Shown here: piece by piece, positions 5,527 to 6,149 of the stretch | Layout of the letters: each line of letters starts with the position of its first letter | Position numbering within the stretch: the first letter of the stretch is position 1 | Assembly (NCBI GenBank): GCA_027010005.1 | Contig: JALVCM010000005.1 | Location: forward strand, 1-6,149 | Origin: Thiohalobacter sp. | GTDB lineage: Bacteria > Pseudomonadota > Gammaproteobacteria > DSM-19610 | Length of the DNA: 6,149 nt | Direction: 5' to 3' | Notes under the pieces: generated by a model | What the model saw: the letters and a program-made list of their open reading frames with translations, nothing else | Databases searched by the model: none | What the model was told of the DNA's origin: nothing | Translations under genes and position numbers: made by a program

Positions 5527-6149
5527 GGCAACTCCCGGTGGCGGGTGGTAATGTGGGGATAACGCTCCCTGAAGTGCCGGTGCAGTTGCTCGACAAGATA
5601 GACGGAGCGGTGCTGGCCTCCTGTGCAGCCAATGGCAACAGTCAGGTAACTGCGATTGTCGGCCTCAAAAGCCGGAATCCAGGTATCGAGAAATGTTACC
5701 AGGTTTTCCACCATGGCTTTAACCGATGCTTCACTGCCAAGGTACTTCGCAACGGCTTCATCACGGCCAGTCAGTGGTCGCAGTTCGGTGCGCCAGTGCG
5801 GGTTTGGCAGGCAGCGTACATCAAAGACAAAGTCTGCATCGCCGGGTATGCCGTGTTTGAAGCCAAAAGACTGGAACATCAATGACAGATGGCTGTCTTC
5901 ACGATGCTCTACACGCTGCTGGACCATGTCACGTAACTGGTGAACTGTGGTCTGACTGGTATCGATAAACAGGTCGGCACGTTGTGCAATGGGTTCAAGC
6001 AGCTGGCGCTCCAGCTCAACGGCTTCGGCCAGTGAGACATATTCGTTACTCAGTGGATGGCGGCGACGGGTTTCACTAAACCGTTTGATCAGCGTGGCGG
6101 GATCACAGGTAATAAACAGAATTTCACTGCTGATGCCCTGTGTACGGAG
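5523..6149 (-). CDS. rapZ: RapZ (YvcJ/YhbJ family) nucleotide-binding protein, lacking its N-terminus
   Basis: RapZ is a P-loop NTPase-like protein; in E. coli it is an RNase E adaptor that binds the sRNAs GlmZ/GlmY and senses glucosamine-6-phosphate. The frame is open to the right edge, giving 208 visible residues against 284 in E. coli; the ATG at 5927 is internal. By alignment from memory about 73 N-terminal residues are missing, including the Walker A and B motifs. Visible landmarks are the block DPATLIKRFSETRRRHPLS, RADLFIDTS, SFGFKHGIPGDADFVFDVR, LPNPHW, RPLTG, and the C-terminal SYLTVAIGCTGGQHRSV. The protein ends ...RHRELP, without the basic tail of the E. coli protein. It is the first visible gene of the PTS run, and its TGA overlaps the EIIA GTG. 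In related genomes hprK, ptsN, hpf and rpoN usually lie upstream; that part is outside the window. Confidence 0.96.
   Translation of the reverse strand, partial: LRTQGISSEILFITCDPATLIKRFSETRRRHPLSNEYVSLAEAVELERQLLEPIAQRADLFIDTSQTTVHQLRDMVQQRVEHREDSHLSLMFQSFGFKHGIPGDADFVFDVRCLPNPHWRTELRPLTGRDEAVAKYLGSEASVKAMVENLVTFLDTWIPAFEADNRSYLTVAIGCTGGQHRSVYLVEQLHRHFRERYPHITTRHRELP
5532..5536 (-). promoter_or_regulatory. ribosome binding site of the EIIA gene
   Basis: The minus-strand GGGAG lies 5 bases before the GTG at 5526, within the final codons of rapZ. It supports the GTG start, which puts the conserved N-terminal strand (NVGILLITHG) at the very beginning of the protein, as expected. Confidence 0.6.

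Noticed and set aside
4975..5562. 195-residue plus-strand open frame across ptsH, EIIA and the end of rapZ
   Set aside because: It runs antisense to three well-recognised genes, has no family motif, and is explained by codon bias of the minus-strand genes.

Overview
The window looks like chromosomal core DNA of a free-living gammaproteobacterium, probably a Chromatiales- or Thiotrichales-like lineage rather than an enteric. This rests on the gene set (DarP/YjgA, RapZ, MgtE, and a mannose-type EIIA / HPr / EI cluster), the moderately GC-rich coding sequence, and recalled gene order in relatives. No database search supports the lineage call. There are no RNA genes, insertion sequences, CRISPR arrays or prophage pieces, and every base except short intergenic gaps is accounted for by seven genes.

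Left part (1-1606): the C-terminal half of a Nit-type carbon-nitrogen hydrolase (+ strand, cut by the left edge) ends 10 bases from the convergent gene for the 50S assembly factor DarP/YjgA (- strand). Diverging from darP is a small 2OG-Fe(II)-dioxygenase-like gene (+ strand). In many gammaproteobacteria this neighbourhood also carries tldD (next to nit) and pmbA/tldE (divergent from yjgA). Neither is here, and the oxygenase sits where pmbA/tldE usually is.

Right part (1666-6149, all - strand, so read from right to left): rapZ (5' end beyond the right edge), a mannose-family EIIA, HPr, Enzyme I, and then the magnesium channel mgtE. The first four overlap one another by 4, 11 and 4 bases, so they look like a translationally coupled operon. 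mgtE follows after a 102-base gap that holds a possible promoter of its own. The three PTS proteins form a phosphate chain (PEP to EI His195, to HPr His15, to EIIA His10) with no sugar permease (EIIB/C/D) in the window. This points to a regulatory rather than a transport PTS, of the kind normally linked to rpoN-hpf-ptsN-hprK upstream of rapZ. HPr keeps Ser46, the target of HPr kinase.

This is mostly an ordinary conserved region; I see no sign of an entirely new system. The points most worth a second look are the RapZ C-terminus, which lacks the basic RNA-binding residues known from E. coli, and the replacement of tldE by an uncharacterised oxygenase beside a ribosome-assembly gene.
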